A stretch of DNA of 37,928 bases, taken from Archaeoglobus sp. Its GTDB lineage: Archaea; Halobacteriota; Archaeoglobi; Archaeoglobales; Archaeoglobaceae. The stretch covers positions 1 to 37,928 of the forward strand of contig JACDNU010000022.1 in the NCBI GenBank assembly GCA_017656505.1. The letters run 5' to 3'. Of this stretch, positions 26,075-34,445 are shown one piece after another (position 1 is the first letter of the stretch; every line of letters begins with the position of its first letter). The notes below the pieces were generated by a model that worked only from the letters and a program-made list of their open reading frames with translations, ran no database searches and was not told the origin of the DNA. A program made the position numbers and the translations under genes.

Positions 26075-26210
26075 TTTTAATCAAATTTTTCAATTTTTGA
26101 TTTAATTTTGATTTAGTTCATTTAAAATTCATCTAATTCCTTCTCACAATGCTAAGCATTGAGAATATAATGCCCAAACCTTTTAATCCTAAAAAATGTT
26201 AGCACATACA
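26075..26210. promoter_or_regulatory. Spacer before larE with TATA box and T-rich repeats
   Basis: T-rich imperfect repeats after the gap stop (CAAATTTTTCAATTTTTGATTTAATTTTGATTTAG, about 26085-26118) may end transcription. CCTTTTAATCC (about 26179-26189) lies about 22-32 nt before the ATG at 26211 and fits a leaderless promoter. A short inverted pair, AATGCTAAGCATT (26148-26160), sits between them and could be an operator. Confidence 0.45.
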
Positions 26211-27086
26211 ATGATTGAGCCTACGATTGATCCCAAGAGACCCGAAAAACTTGAGAAATTTGGGAAATTTGACAAATTTGAGGAAACTGAGAAACTTGAA
26301 AAACTGATCGATTTCATAAGAACTTTTAGAAATAAAGGCGTGGTAGTGGCTTTCAGCGGTGGGGTTGACAGTTCTACACTCGCAGCATTGGTGGCTAGAA
26401 ACATCGACAAGGCGATTGCAGTTACAGCCATCTCTCCCACAACTCCGAGAAGGGAGATACGCGATGCAGAAAAAGTAGCTAAGGAGATAGAAATCAATCA
26501 TACTTTTATAGAATTGAACGAACTCAAAGACAAAAATTTTGTGAAGAACACAACCGATAGGTGCTTCTTCTGTAAGAAGAATTTACTTGAAGCCTTGCTG
26601 AAATTTGGTAAAGAAAGAGGATATTCGGTTGTTTTTGAGGGGACAAATGCAAGCGAGCTAAAAGGCCATAGGCCGGGATACAAAGCTGTTATGGATTTGA
26701 AAGACGTTTACAGCCCTTGGGTAGAATTTGGGATAACAAAGAACGAGATCAGGGAGATTGCAAGGATAATGGGACTCTCCTTTTACAATAAGCCATCTTT
26801 AGCCTGTCTTGCTTCACGCATTCCTTTTGGAATTCCAATAGATGAGGCAAAATTGAAGATGGTAGATGGGGCTGAAAGCTTTATTTTGGATCTCCTTAAG
26901 ATCAGACAGGTGAGGGTGAGAAATTTTGATGGTGTAGCGGTGATAGAAGTCGAGAAAGAGGATTTAGAAAAATTACTGGACAAAAACGACGTGATCGTGG
27001 AAAAGCTAAAAGAAATTGGTTTTAAACGAGTTTTACTTGATTTAGAGGGTTATGCAACTGGAAAGCTCTCCCTGAGTGTCATTTGA
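26211..27086 (+). CDS. larE: LarE-like ATP-dependent sulfur transferase
   Basis: The 291 aa protein has a PP-loop (FSGGVDSSTL, residues 48-57) and the LarE hallmark TDRCFFCK (C118, C121), with C199 in SLACLASRIPFG. LarE proteins supply sulfur for the nickel-pincer nucleotide cofactor. Single-Cys LarE sacrifices its cysteine; three-Cys forms hold a [4Fe-4S] cluster, and the three cysteines here fit the second type. Residues 11-32 are a Lys/Glu/Phe-rich repeat tract (EKLEKFGKFDKF) not seen in typical members. The start at 26211 is chosen from the TATA distance; ATG 26196 is an alternative. No LarB or LarC is in the window. It is convergent with the RND gene. Confidence 0.8.
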   Translation: MIEPTIDPKRPEKLEKFGKFDKFEETEKLEKLIDFIRTFRNKGVVVAFSGGVDSSTLAALVARNIDKAIAVTAISPTTPRREIRDAEKVAKEIEINHTFIELNELKDKNFVKNTTDRCFFCKKNLLEALLKFGKERGYSVVFEGTNASELKGHRPGYKAVMDLKDVYSPWVEFGITKNEIREIARIMGLSFYNKPSLACLASRIPFGIPIDEAKLKMVDGAESFILDLLKIRQVRVRNFDGVAVIEVEKEDLEKLLDKNDVIVEKLKEIGFKRVLLDLEGYATGKLSLSVI

Positions 27087-27099
27087 ATTTATGAAAACC

Positions 27100-29418
27100 T
27101 CAGCCAACTTGTTTTGCTTTGGCATTTTTTACATTGGCTTTTACCCTAGTATTCTTAAAATTCAGATTGAGATTTACCCTTTCCGTCAGCATCAGAAACG
27201 CCGGGACAACTGTTAAAGCGGCAAGTAAGGCGAAGATTATCGCGATCAGAGCCATCAAGCCGAAATCGCTCAAAGCTGGGAAATCGGAAAAAACTACAGC
27301 CCCAAAACCACCTGCCATGGTTAGGGCTGAGGTAACTACTGCCTTTCCAGTTCTCTCTATTGCCCTTCTAACAGCCTCAATCGGAGAGGCTCTTTCCCTC
27401 TCCTCACGATACCTCTCTGAAACCATTATAGAGAAATCTATACCAAGGCCGAGAATTATCGCATTCAGCGTTATCGAGATCATCGTCTGCTTTATCCCAA
27501 GCAAAAACATGAAGGTGTTCGTTGCTCCTATGACAGTAGAAATTGCAAGCAAAGGAACGATCGCCTTTTTGAGAGATCTGTAAACTCCTAGCAGGAGAAT
27601 TATGATCAGCAAATATGCCGCAGCCGTCATTGTCAGCTGGCTGCCATACATTATCTCGCCTAGATGAGCCATTATAACTGGATATCCTGTTATGTAATAG
27701 CCACCATCCCATCCAAAGTATTGAATGTCTTTTTTGAGATTTTCAAGCAGGTTTAGTCTTTTTTCATGGGTATTTGCATTCGTGTAAAGCTGAATGGTTG
27801 TCATCGTGCCTGAGACGTACTTCTTCAGCTGACTCTCCGGAAAAGCAGCCAGTATAGCTGATAAACTTCGATCATCTTTTGGCAGACCTCCGGCAAAGTC
27901 TTTGAGAACGGAGGAGAGAGATGTATACTGATAAACCAAGCCCTCTTTGGCAACTATGTAACTTGCAAGCTCATCCGATTTTTTAATCATCTCAACATTG
28001 ATTTCATCCGAAGTTAGGACGAGGGTATAGATGTACTGCCCACCCATAACCCTTTCAAGCTCTTTAAATCGAACCATGGCAGGCAAATCCGGAGGGAACC
28101 ACTTCTTTGTATCAGTTTCGAGCTTGATCTGGGTGTTGGCGTATGCACCAAAAAGAATCAGGATCAAAGCCAGTGCAATTATCTTTCTCGGGTTTGAAAC
28201 CGTAACGCCTGAAACAACCATCAAGCTGCTTTCAAGGATTCCTGGACCTTTTTCTGGACCTTTTTCGAGTCCTTGTGCCTTCTTTTTCTCTCCCCTTAGA
28301 TTTACCCGGTTCTCATTTCTCTCAGACTCGTTCTTATTCCTGTCAAGAATTGTGAGAATCGAAGGCAAGAAGGTGATCGCGAGGATGTAAGCGAAAATTA
28401 AGCCGAGAGACATTATGAGGCCAAATTTCGTTAGCATCGGCATCCCTGGAATCGTCATCGACATGAAGCCGATGATGGTGGTAAGCATTGCCAGAACCAC
28501 CGCTAATCCAGTTTTTGAGACGGCAAGAACAACAGCTTCATCCTTTTTCTTCCCTTCTTTCCTCTCCTCCTCGAATCTGTTCTGGATTTGGGCTGCATAT
28601 TCAATCGATAACCCTATAAGTATTGGAAGCGTCGCAGAAATGTCCATCGTGAGCTTGATTCCAAAGATGGGCAATAGACCAACGATGATTAAAACAGAGA
28701 ATATGGAGATTATTAGAGGCATGAAGGCCATTAATTTCTTCCTCACAACCCCGCTGAAAGTCAAGACGAGGATTGCGATCATGAGAATGACACTTATCCC
28801 GGTCATCCTTCCGGTGTTCTCCATTGTAGTCTTCACAATCTGATATCCAAGCAAGGGTGTTCCCGTTGCCTGAGCAATAACTCCTGTCGGCCTTGGAGTG
28901 AACTGGATTACCCTCTCTATTTGCTTGGCAAGTTCATTCGTTTTCTCGGGAGTGGTGGTCGTGATCTCAACAGTTATGATCGCCATCGTTGGCTTAGGGA
29001 TCAGATCCTTGGCATAGATTTCAAGAGATCTTTTGAGTAACGCTTCATCCTGCGGTAAGCTCCCATAAATCTGTACGAGTATGGAAGCAGGAGAGATTGT
29101 TGAGCCAACCCCATCAAGCCTTTTTAAATTATTTTCAAGTTCTAGCATATATTCCAATACTTCTCTGTCCGTGACATCCTCCGTTTTTATGTAAACGAAG
29201 GCCGAATCCGGCCTCACTCCAAAATCCTTTTCGTAGAGTTGAGACTGAGCGAAAAACTTGTCTCCAGATGGAAAGTATTCCTTGTACTCCGTAGAGGTGA
29301 ACCTAACATTTGATGCTGAGATTGCAGAAAAAATAAGGATTATAGCAACAACTGAAACAACTATTCCCGGCTTTCTAGCGATAAAGCCCGAAAGCCTTAC
29401 GAGCAATTCTGCAAACAT
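27100..29418 (-). CDS. RND superfamily (MMPL/HAE3-type) membrane exporter
   Basis: The 772 aa protein has two repeated halves: TM1 at residues about 17-35, a large outside loop to about 200, TMs 2-6 to about 355, a hydrophilic linker of about 45 residues, TM7 at about 407-425, a second loop, and TMs 8-12 ending near 745. Motifs such as LTMDISATLPILIGLSIEYAAQI and NAIILGLGIDFSIMVSERYREER are RND family hallmarks. It fits the HAE3 archaeal branch; the substrate may be lipid-like or hydrophobic. The linker contains a repeated EKGPEKGPG unit. It lies directly after a large surface-protein gene (stop and start adjacent), so the pair likely works as a unit. Confidence 0.85.
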   Translation of the reverse strand: MFAELLVRLSGFIARKPGIVVSVVAIILIFSAISASNVRFTSTEYKEYFPSGDKFFAQSQLYEKDFGVRPDSAFVYIKTEDVTDREVLEYMLELENNLKRLDGVGSTISPASILVQIYGSLPQDEALLKRSLEIYAKDLIPKPTMAIITVEITTTTPEKTNELAKQIERVIQFTPRPTGVIAQATGTPLLGYQIVKTTMENTGRMTGISVILMIAILVLTFSGVVRKKLMAFMPLIISIFSVLIIVGLLPIFGIKLTMDISATLPILIGLSIEYAAQIQNRFEEERKEGKKKDEAVVLAVSKTGLAVVLAMLTTIIGFMSMTIPGMPMLTKFGLIMSLGLIFAYILAITFLPSILTILDRNKNESERNENRVNLRGEKKKAQGLEKGPEKGPGILESSLMVVSGVTVSNPRKIIALALILILFGAYANTQIKLETDTKKWFPPDLPAMVRFKELERVMGGQYIYTLVLTSDEINVEMIKKSDELASYIVAKEGLVYQYTSLSSVLKDFAGGLPKDDRSLSAILAAFPESQLKKYVSGTMTTIQLYTNANTHEKRLNLLENLKKDIQYFGWDGGYYITGYPVIMAHLGEIMYGSQLTMTAAAYLLIIILLLGVYRSLKKAIVPLLAISTVIGATNTFMFLLGIKQTMISITLNAIILGLGIDFSIMVSERYREERERASPIEAVRRAIERTGKAVVTSALTMAGGFGAVVFSDFPALSDFGLMALIAIIFALLAALTVVPAFLMLTERVNLNLNFKNTRVKANVKNAKAKQVG

Positions 29419-31308
29419 TTACTTCCTTAGCCTCCTGTATGCAAGGCCCACTATTATCGCTACAACAACCACCCCAACTGCTATGGCAGGGAGATAGGAA
29501 GTCTTTTTAGAAGTAACCTCAATCGTTGCTTTGATCGGTTCGCTTATGACCCACTCGCCCTCTGGATCCTTGTATTTCACTTCCAGATTTAGTGCGTAAA
29601 GCTTTGGAGTCGCTTCTCTGTCTGCTTTTAATTTAAACTTGATTGTAGCTACTTCACCGGGCTTGAGATTTCCTATGAAAGCTGTATCATCGGTCGATGA
29701 GAATGGATCGACCACAGTGAGCCTTGCAGTTGCATCTCTGACTTCGTAGCTGCCAGCGTTCTTTATCTGGAGTTCGACTATCCCCTCTGCTCCAGCGTTG
29801 ATGACTGGCTTTCCTTCAACCTCAAACTCGAGCTTTGGGCTAACGGAGATTCCTATCTCCACCGGATTGGCTTCGGAATACTCATCCATCGTTTGGTATC
29901 TCAGTTTAATTTCAGCAGGATACGGCACAGCCTTTGCCTCACTCGATGCTTTAACTTTGAAGATCGCTGTTCTCTCCTCTCCCGCCTTAATATCCCCGAG
30001 ATAGTACTCTGAGCTCAAAACCGAGATTGGCGGGTTTGCGCTGAGCGAGAGAGTTGCATCCTTCAAATCTGCTGTCGTTGTAACAGTTACCTTGACTTCT
30101 CCCTTTGCATTGGCAAAAACCTTGCTTTCAACAGCTTTCACAACCAATTCTGGAGCGGGTTCAACTCTAATTCCGAATGGTGCGGCTTCACTCTCTTTAA
30201 GCGATCCTGATTCGTCGAGGTAAGTAGCTTTTAGTTTGAGCGGATAGTATCCACCATCCTTCACATCAATTTTCAGATAAAATGTTGCACTCGCCTTATC
30301 GCCCGGCTCGAGATCTCCAACGTAATAAGCCGCTTTAGCTTGGGAGAGAGAGGTCGAGGGCATTGCAGACGGCATTGCTGAAGGGATCTGCATGCCCATA
30401 CCTACACTCATACCACCTGCTATACCGGGCATAGGCATACCGCCTGGCATCCCGGCCACTCCAGTCAAAGCGGGCGAAAATGTTGGCTGGGAGATGCTCA
30501 AGGCTGAAGCTTCAAAGCCTGTTGGGGTTTCTAGGGTTACGTAAGCGTCTCTTGCTGTTTTCTCGCCAGAATTCATAAATTCAACGACAATCTTTCCTTT
30601 TCCTCCCCCAATCAGGGAATCGGTTGAGACGTTGAGCACTTCAAGCTTGACTTCCTCTTCTTTAACAGTAAATTTCAGCGGAATTTCTTGCACTTCATCC
30701 GTGTACTCAAGCTTGTACTCCTTAGTCATGATTTCGTACTCGTAAACGGTGGTGTTCGTTATGGATGCATTTGTCATGTAAATATCGCTAACCAAACGCG
30801 TAAGACTGCTCCGGAACTCTTTGGGGAAGCTTTGTATCGGGAAAGTTTCGAGTCTCTTCAGCTTCTCGATCCTCTCATAGCTTAACCTCAGCTTCAGATC
30901 GTAGTCTCCAGGCGATGCATCATCAGCAACTTTTATTGTAAACTGTAGCGTTACCGGCTGCATTGACGGCAATGCAGGCAATTTCTGGATTGGAGTTTCA
31001 ACCTTTATCTTATCGTTTCCCACAAGCTCGATTGAAAGGTTGTAGGCCGTGAAAAGCATCTCCTCATTTCTGAAGAATCCTGCTTCCAGTTCGTCCTTGT
31101 ATTTAATTTTAACTCGCTTTGCATCGTTGAACAGAGTTAAAATTATCGTTCTCTCCTCACCCTTGCTAAGCTGATTCGAACCCACCATCGAAACCGATAT
31201 GTGCGGCTTTTCCTCATACTCCAAAGCCTGAACGCTTGCGATGAAGGAGATAAGGAGCAAAAAGCCTAAAATGCCCATTCCCAGCAAGTAACCTGATTTT
31301 GATGCCAT
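29419..31308 (-). CDS. Secreted, membrane-anchored repeat protein (COG1361-like)
   Basis: The 629 aa protein has a signal or anchor segment at residues 1-29 (LLGMGILGFLLLISFIAS, with a VQA cleavage site), several beta-sandwich repeats of CARDB/NEW3 type (for example GDLEPGDKASATFYLKIDV and GNLKPGEVATIKFKLK), and a C-terminal TM helix near 604-624 with a basic tail. It would be anchored outside the cell. A Met/Gly/Pro-rich stretch at about residues 285-330 is a linker. COG1361 proteins often accompany RND exporters in archaea; the stop is adjacent to the RND start. GTG 31317 and ATG 31314 are alternatives, but AGGTG at 31315-31319 fits ATG 31308 best. Confidence 0.75.
   Translation of the reverse strand: MASKSGYLLGMGILGFLLLISFIASVQALEYEEKPHISVSMVGSNQLSKGEERTIILTLFNDAKRVKIKYKDELEAGFFRNEEMLFTAYNLSIELVGNDKIKVETPIQKLPALPSMQPVTLQFTIKVADDASPGDYDLKLRLSYERIEKLKRLETFPIQSFPKEFRSSLTRLVSDIYMTNASITNTTVYEYEIMTKEYKLEYTDEVQEIPLKFTVKEEEVKLEVLNVSTDSLIGGGKGKIVVEFMNSGEKTARDAYVTLETPTGFEASALSISQPTFSPALTGVAGMPGGMPMPGIAGGMSVGMGMQIPSAMPSAMPSTSLSQAKAAYYVGDLEPGDKASATFYLKIDVKDGGYYPLKLKATYLDESGSLKESEAAPFGIRVEPAPELVVKAVESKVFANAKGEVKVTVTTTADLKDATLSLSANPPISVLSSEYYLGDIKAGEERTAIFKVKASSEAKAVPYPAEIKLRYQTMDEYSEANPVEIGISVSPKLEFEVEGKPVINAGAEGIVELQIKNAGSYEVRDATARLTVVDPFSSTDDTAFIGNLKPGEVATIKFKLKADREATPKLYALNLEVKYKDPEGEWVISEPIKATIEVTSKKTSYLPAIAVGVVVVAIIVGLAYRRLRK
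30361..30485 (-). repeat. Met/Gly/Pro-rich low-complexity tract in the surface protein
   Basis: Near-repeated GGCATN(n)CC units encode MPGGMPMPGIAGGM and the duplicated PSAMPSAMPS residues. The frame is kept. The tract separates two beta-sandwich repeats. Confidence 0.6.
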
Positions 31309-31374
31309 CCTCATCACCTGTTGTTGCTCCCCCGACGAAAAAGTATAAAAACATTGTGTTTAAAAGTCATCATC
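31309..31374. promoter_or_regulatory. Divergent promoter between surface-protein/RND operon and TrmB-type regulator
   Basis: TATAAAAA (31345-31352) lies about 23-30 nt before the regulator's ATG at 31375, so that gene is leaderless. On the minus side TTTTAAAC (31359-31366) is a TATA candidate and AGGTG (31315-31319) the ribosome binding site. The short overlap means one regulator could control both directions. Confidence 0.5.
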
Positions 31375-32067
31375 ATGAAAATAATAAACGTCCTGAAATC
31401 ATTTGGCTTCAGTGACTATGAGGCGAAAGCAATCCTTGCTTTGCTTTCAAGAGGGCCACTCTCTGCCAAAGAGGTAGCAGAGATAAGCGGGATTCCAAGA
31501 ACCTCCGTTTATGATGTCATGAATTCGCTGGTATCCAAAGGTTTCGTTGAGGCGTTCGATCGCCCAAAGAAATTCAGGGCACTAAGAACAACAGAAATTC
31601 TGTCAATACTCTCCAAAAGGATGGATGAGGGGATTGAGTATCTGAAAAAAGAGCTTCCGAGGTACGAGGAGGCTGAGGTGGAGGAGGTCAAAATTTATAG
31701 GGGAGAACTCGTCTTGGACAAGCTTAAAGAAATGATTTCAGAAGCGAAGGATAACATAATAGGAATCTTCTCTTACATCTCCGATGAGATCAAGGAGATA
31801 CTTGAAGGCGCAAAATGTAAATTGGTTCTGATTTCCCTCAACGCTAAAGAGGTGAAAAACGCTGATGCGTATGAGTTCAAGAGAAAAGAGGAGGTTATAG
31901 ACAGATTTAGGGACAAGTGTCACGGTTTCCTGATTTTCGACGATTGCAGGTCGATTTTCCTCTTTATGAGTCCAACTGCCCTAGCACTAATTAGCGAGAG
32001 TCCAACGATTGCAGGTTTCTCAAAAATGATGTTGTTACCCCTACTCGAGGTGTTACGTGAAGAGTAA
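31375..32067 (+). CDS. TrmB-family transcriptional regulator
   Basis: The 230 aa protein has an N-terminal winged helix (FGFSDYEAKAILALLSRGPLSAKEVAEISGIPRTSVYDVMNSL), a coiled linker and a C-terminal domain with the TrmB phospholipase-D-like regulatory features (KIYRGELVLDKLKEMI). TrmB proteins act as sugar- or effector-responsive repressors or activators. It is divergent from the surface protein/RND pair, so it probably controls that exporter. The ATG at 31375 fits the TATA distance; the TTG at 31321 would add 18 unlikely residues. Confidence 0.85.
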   Translation: MKIINVLKSFGFSDYEAKAILALLSRGPLSAKEVAEISGIPRTSVYDVMNSLVSKGFVEAFDRPKKFRALRTTEILSILSKRMDEGIEYLKKELPRYEEAEVEEVKIYRGELVLDKLKEMISEAKDNIIGIFSYISDEIKEILEGAKCKLVLISLNAKEVKNADAYEFKRKEEVIDRFRDKCHGFLIFDDCRSIFLFMSPTALALISESPTIAGFSKMMLLPLLEVLREE

Positions 32068-32309
32068 GTAGTGCTGGGTAATATCTGAGTAAGTATCAGG
32101 GACAACACTAGATTTCTAATAAGTCAAAAACTCCCTAATGATTCAAAAAACCGAAAACTTAATATACAATCATTATAAAAGGAGGGACTGGAGTCCCCCT
32201 CCCTTACTATTTTAATTTTACACTTCTATACACTTCCGCACAGATTTACATCTCATTTCGTAAAACTAGTGCACTTTCTTCGATATCTTCGATATGCGGT
32301 TAGATGCAG
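32068..32309. other. Convergent spacer with hairpin and direct repeats, no gene
   Basis: A 242 nt region between convergent genes. It holds a G/C-rich hairpin (32181-32204) beside a TATA-like stretch and T-rich tail, and direct repeats of CTTCGATAT near 32279-32296. No ORF with family support is visible. Confidence 0.4.
32172..32220 (+). terminator. Hairpin followed by T-rich tail, possible terminator or small RNA
   Basis: GGGACT (32184-32189) pairs with AGTCCC (32192-32197); the outer GGA/TCC pairs extend the stem with small bulges. ATTATAAAA (32172-32180) precedes it and TTACTATTTTAATTTT follows. The site could terminate TrmB and DUF211 transcripts or be a short transcript with its own TATA box. 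Which of these is right cannot be decided from sequence. Confidence 0.35.
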
Positions 32310-32600
32310 TTAGCGATCCTGCTCAGTTTTGACTGTCTCGATCAGCTTTTTGCCTGCTACGATTTCATCTATGCTGTGAATAACAGCCCCCAATTCCTCT
32401 ATAACCATTTTTATATCTTCAAAACTCATGTCGTTTCCAACTATCGTTATCTTAACGTTCTCCGTGTTCTGATCTATCTCATAGAGGCTTACGTTAACAC
32501 CCTCAATGTTTTCGAGTTCGCTTAGTCTCTTCGCCAAGACAAGGTTGCTCGGCTCGTGGGGTTTCAGGACGTCCAAAACCAGCCTTCTGAATCCAGACAC
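32310..32600 (-). CDS. DUF211 family protein
   Basis: The 96 aa protein matches DUF211, a small ACT-like ferredoxin-fold family found in archaea: start [15 protein letters not shown], middle [19 protein letters not shown] and end [14 protein letters not shown]. The role is unknown; the fold suggests small-molecule or metal binding. TTTATTTAAA (32621-32630) lies 21-30 nt before the ATG on this strand, giving a leaderless start. It is divergent from the PHP gene. Confidence 0.85.
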   Translation of the reverse strand: MSGFRRLVLDVLKPHEPSNLVLAKRLSELENIEGVNVSLYEIDQNTENVKITIVGNDMSFEDIKMVIEELGAVIHSIDEIVAGKKLIETVKTEQDR

Positions 32601-32638
32601 AAGGAAAAGTTTTTCAGGTCTTTATTTAAACATTTTGT

Positions 32639-33286
32639 ATGATCGATCTACACCTGCATTCAATTTTCAGCGATGGGGAGCTTTTGCCTTCCGAGCTCAT
32701 AAGGAGAATGGCAGCGTTAGGCAACGAAGGGATGGCAATAACAGATCATGCAGACTTCTCGAATATACCACAGATTATGGAAGCTTTGAACAAGCTGAAG
32801 GAACACAGGGACGATTACGAGCTAAAAGTTCTTTTCGGAGTCGAAATAACTCACGTGCCACCAAAGCTTATGGGTAAAGCGGTAGAGCTGGCATTGAAGG
32901 AGGGGGCGGAGATAGTTGTGGTACATGGTGAAACGATTGCTGAGCCCGTGAAGGAGGGAACAAACTTTTCCGCCCTGAACGAGGAAATCGACATTCTAGC
33001 TCATCCCGGATTGATAGATGAGAAATCGCTTGAACTCGCGGCAGACAACAAGGTTTTCCTTGAAATAAGCTCGAGGAAAGGCCATTGCTTAACAAATGGA
33101 TACGTTGCAAAAAAAGCTGAAGAATACGGATGTATGCTAATTTTGAATTCTGACGCGCATTCTCCTTCCGACTTGATTTCTTTTAAGGACGCTGAAGCCG
33201 TATCCAAGGGGGCTGGCATAGAAGATTTCGAGAAATTGCTTGAAAACTCGCAGAAATTACTTAAAAAAAAGCTTAAAAAAGTTTAA
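32639..33286 (+). CDS. PHP-domain phosphoesterase
   Basis: The 215 aa protein has the PHP metal-binding motifs: DLHLHSIFSDGE at residues 3-14, ITDHADF near 39, a GVEITH segment, DILAHPG near residue 122 and LNSDAHSP near 178. This is the typical histidinol-phosphatase-like PHP fold with a trinuclear metal centre. The substrate is unknown; its single-domain length fits a stand-alone phosphatase or nuclease. The spacing to the divergent DUF211 gene is 38 nt, so promoter elements overlap. It is convergent with the polyprenyl synthase gene (5 nt apart). Confidence 0.85.
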   Translation: MIDLHLHSIFSDGELLPSELIRRMAALGNEGMAITDHADFSNIPQIMEALNKLKEHRDDYELKVLFGVEITHVPPKLMGKAVELALKEGAEIVVVHGETIAEPVKEGTNFSALNEEIDILAHPGLIDEKSLELAADNKVFLEISSRKGHCLTNGYVAKKAEEYGCMLILNSDAHSPSDLISFKDAEAVSKGAGIEDFEKLLENSQKLLKKKLKKV

Positions 33287-33291
33287 TTCAA

Positions 33292-34227
33292 TTAGACGAA
33301 TCGGATGAATCGAAAGCAATCAAGATAAGCTTCTAGGATATTTTCCTGCTTATTTTTCTCCAAATAACTCTTTATCTGGCTAGCAGTCATATAATCGATC
33401 AGATAAAGTAGCTTTTCCTTTTCTTTGGAATTTTGGAAGTAGTCCAACGACTTTTCACTTTCATTGGCATGTTTCCTTATAAGTGATAGCACTTTAACAA
33501 CCGCCTCTTCAAATCCGTATTTCTCAGCGTATATTGTCGGAAGGGTTCTTGACTCAAGCTCAGAGCTCTTATCGTCGTAAATCTCGAGGTATTCGATTAG
33601 ATCGTCTACCAGCTGATAGGCAATACCAAGATTTTTCCCATAGCTGAAAAGTCTTTCAGCAGCTTTTTTATCAGTTGATGCTACCTTACATGCGTTTTTA
33701 GCTGCATAAGCGAAGAGTGCAGCTGTTTTATTTTCTATGCATTTAAAATAGCTTTCTTCATCGAAATACTCCTTGGTGCTGTAAACGTCAAGGAGCTCAC
33801 CCTCCGACATTATTTTTCCAACGTTTGCAAACTCTTTGATTACCTCTTCTCCATACACAGAGGTCAGTTCAACGGATTTAGAAATTAACCAGTCTCCAGC
33901 CAGTATCGCCAAAGGCAGATCGTATTCAACGTGGAGAGTTTTCACGTTTCTGCGCATGGTTCCCTTATCTATCACATCATCGTGAGCGAGCGATGCGGTA
34001 TGAATGAGCTCAACAGCCATGGCGAGGTTGAGAAGCCTTTCATAACTTCCCCCGCACATCTTTCCGGAAAGCAAAACGATAATGGGCCTTGTTCTTTTAC
34101 CTCCAGCCGAGATTATGTACTTTAAAGCCTTCTTTATTTTGGGGAGTGATCTTGAATTACTCACAAGCTCATTCAACGCATCGTTGATTATTTCGTACTC
34201 TTCCCACCCCTCAATCATCTTAACCAT
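33292..34227 (-). CDS. Polyprenyl diphosphate synthase
   Basis: The 311 aa trans-prenyltransferase builds isoprenoid chains for archaeal lipids. The first Asp-rich motif is AHDDVID, preceded by AVELIHTASL. The GGKRTRP start is typical. The second region reads YQLVDDLIEYLE, so the usual DDxxD is DDLIE, and the Gly-Lys signature after it is replaced by KSSELESRTLP. This may be a chain-length variant or a second paralog rather than the main GGPP synthase. The ATG at 34227 is chosen because TTTTAATA (minus strand of 34248-34255) sits at leaderless distance. A GTG at 34290 is possible but overlaps its own AGGTGG site. Confidence 0.8.
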   Translation of the reverse strand: MVKMIEGWEEYEIINDALNELVSNSRSLPKIKKALKYIISAGGKRTRPIIVLLSGKMCGGSYERLLNLAMAVELIHTASLAHDDVIDKGTMRRNVKTLHVEYDLPLAILAGDWLISKSVELTSVYGEEVIKEFANVGKIMSEGELLDVYSTKEYFDEESYFKCIENKTAALFAYAAKNACKVASTDKKAAERLFSYGKNLGIAYQLVDDLIEYLEIYDDKSSELESRTLPTIYAEKYGFEEAVVKVLSLIRKHANESEKSLDYFQNSKEKEKLLYLIDYMTASQIKSYLEKNKQENILEAYLDCFRFIRFV

Positions 34228-34445
34228 CCTTCCTAACTTCAATCCACTATTAAAATTTTCCCGAAAACTTTGAAGTTTAAGTTCCACCACCTGAATACCA
34301 CTTGAATCCTACCACTGAATTTCACACTTCGAGGTTTCGCTACTCGGCTTAAAAACCAATGGGTTTAGGTTGCCAATTCCTTTGCCAATTCCTTGCTGAT
34401 TCCTTGCTAATTCTTTTCCACTTTTCCATCCTCTAGCATTTTTAA
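34228..34445. repeat. Spacer with imperfect CCAATTCCTTGC and CCACTGAAT repeats
   Basis: A spacer between the synthase and the small lut-linked gene. GCCAATTCCTTTGCCAATTCC and TGCTGATTCCTTGCTAATTC (about 34371-34415) are tandem near-copies, and CACCTGAATACCACTTGAATC with CCACTGAATTTC (about 34288-34325) form a second set. No gene is seen. Confidence 0.5.
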
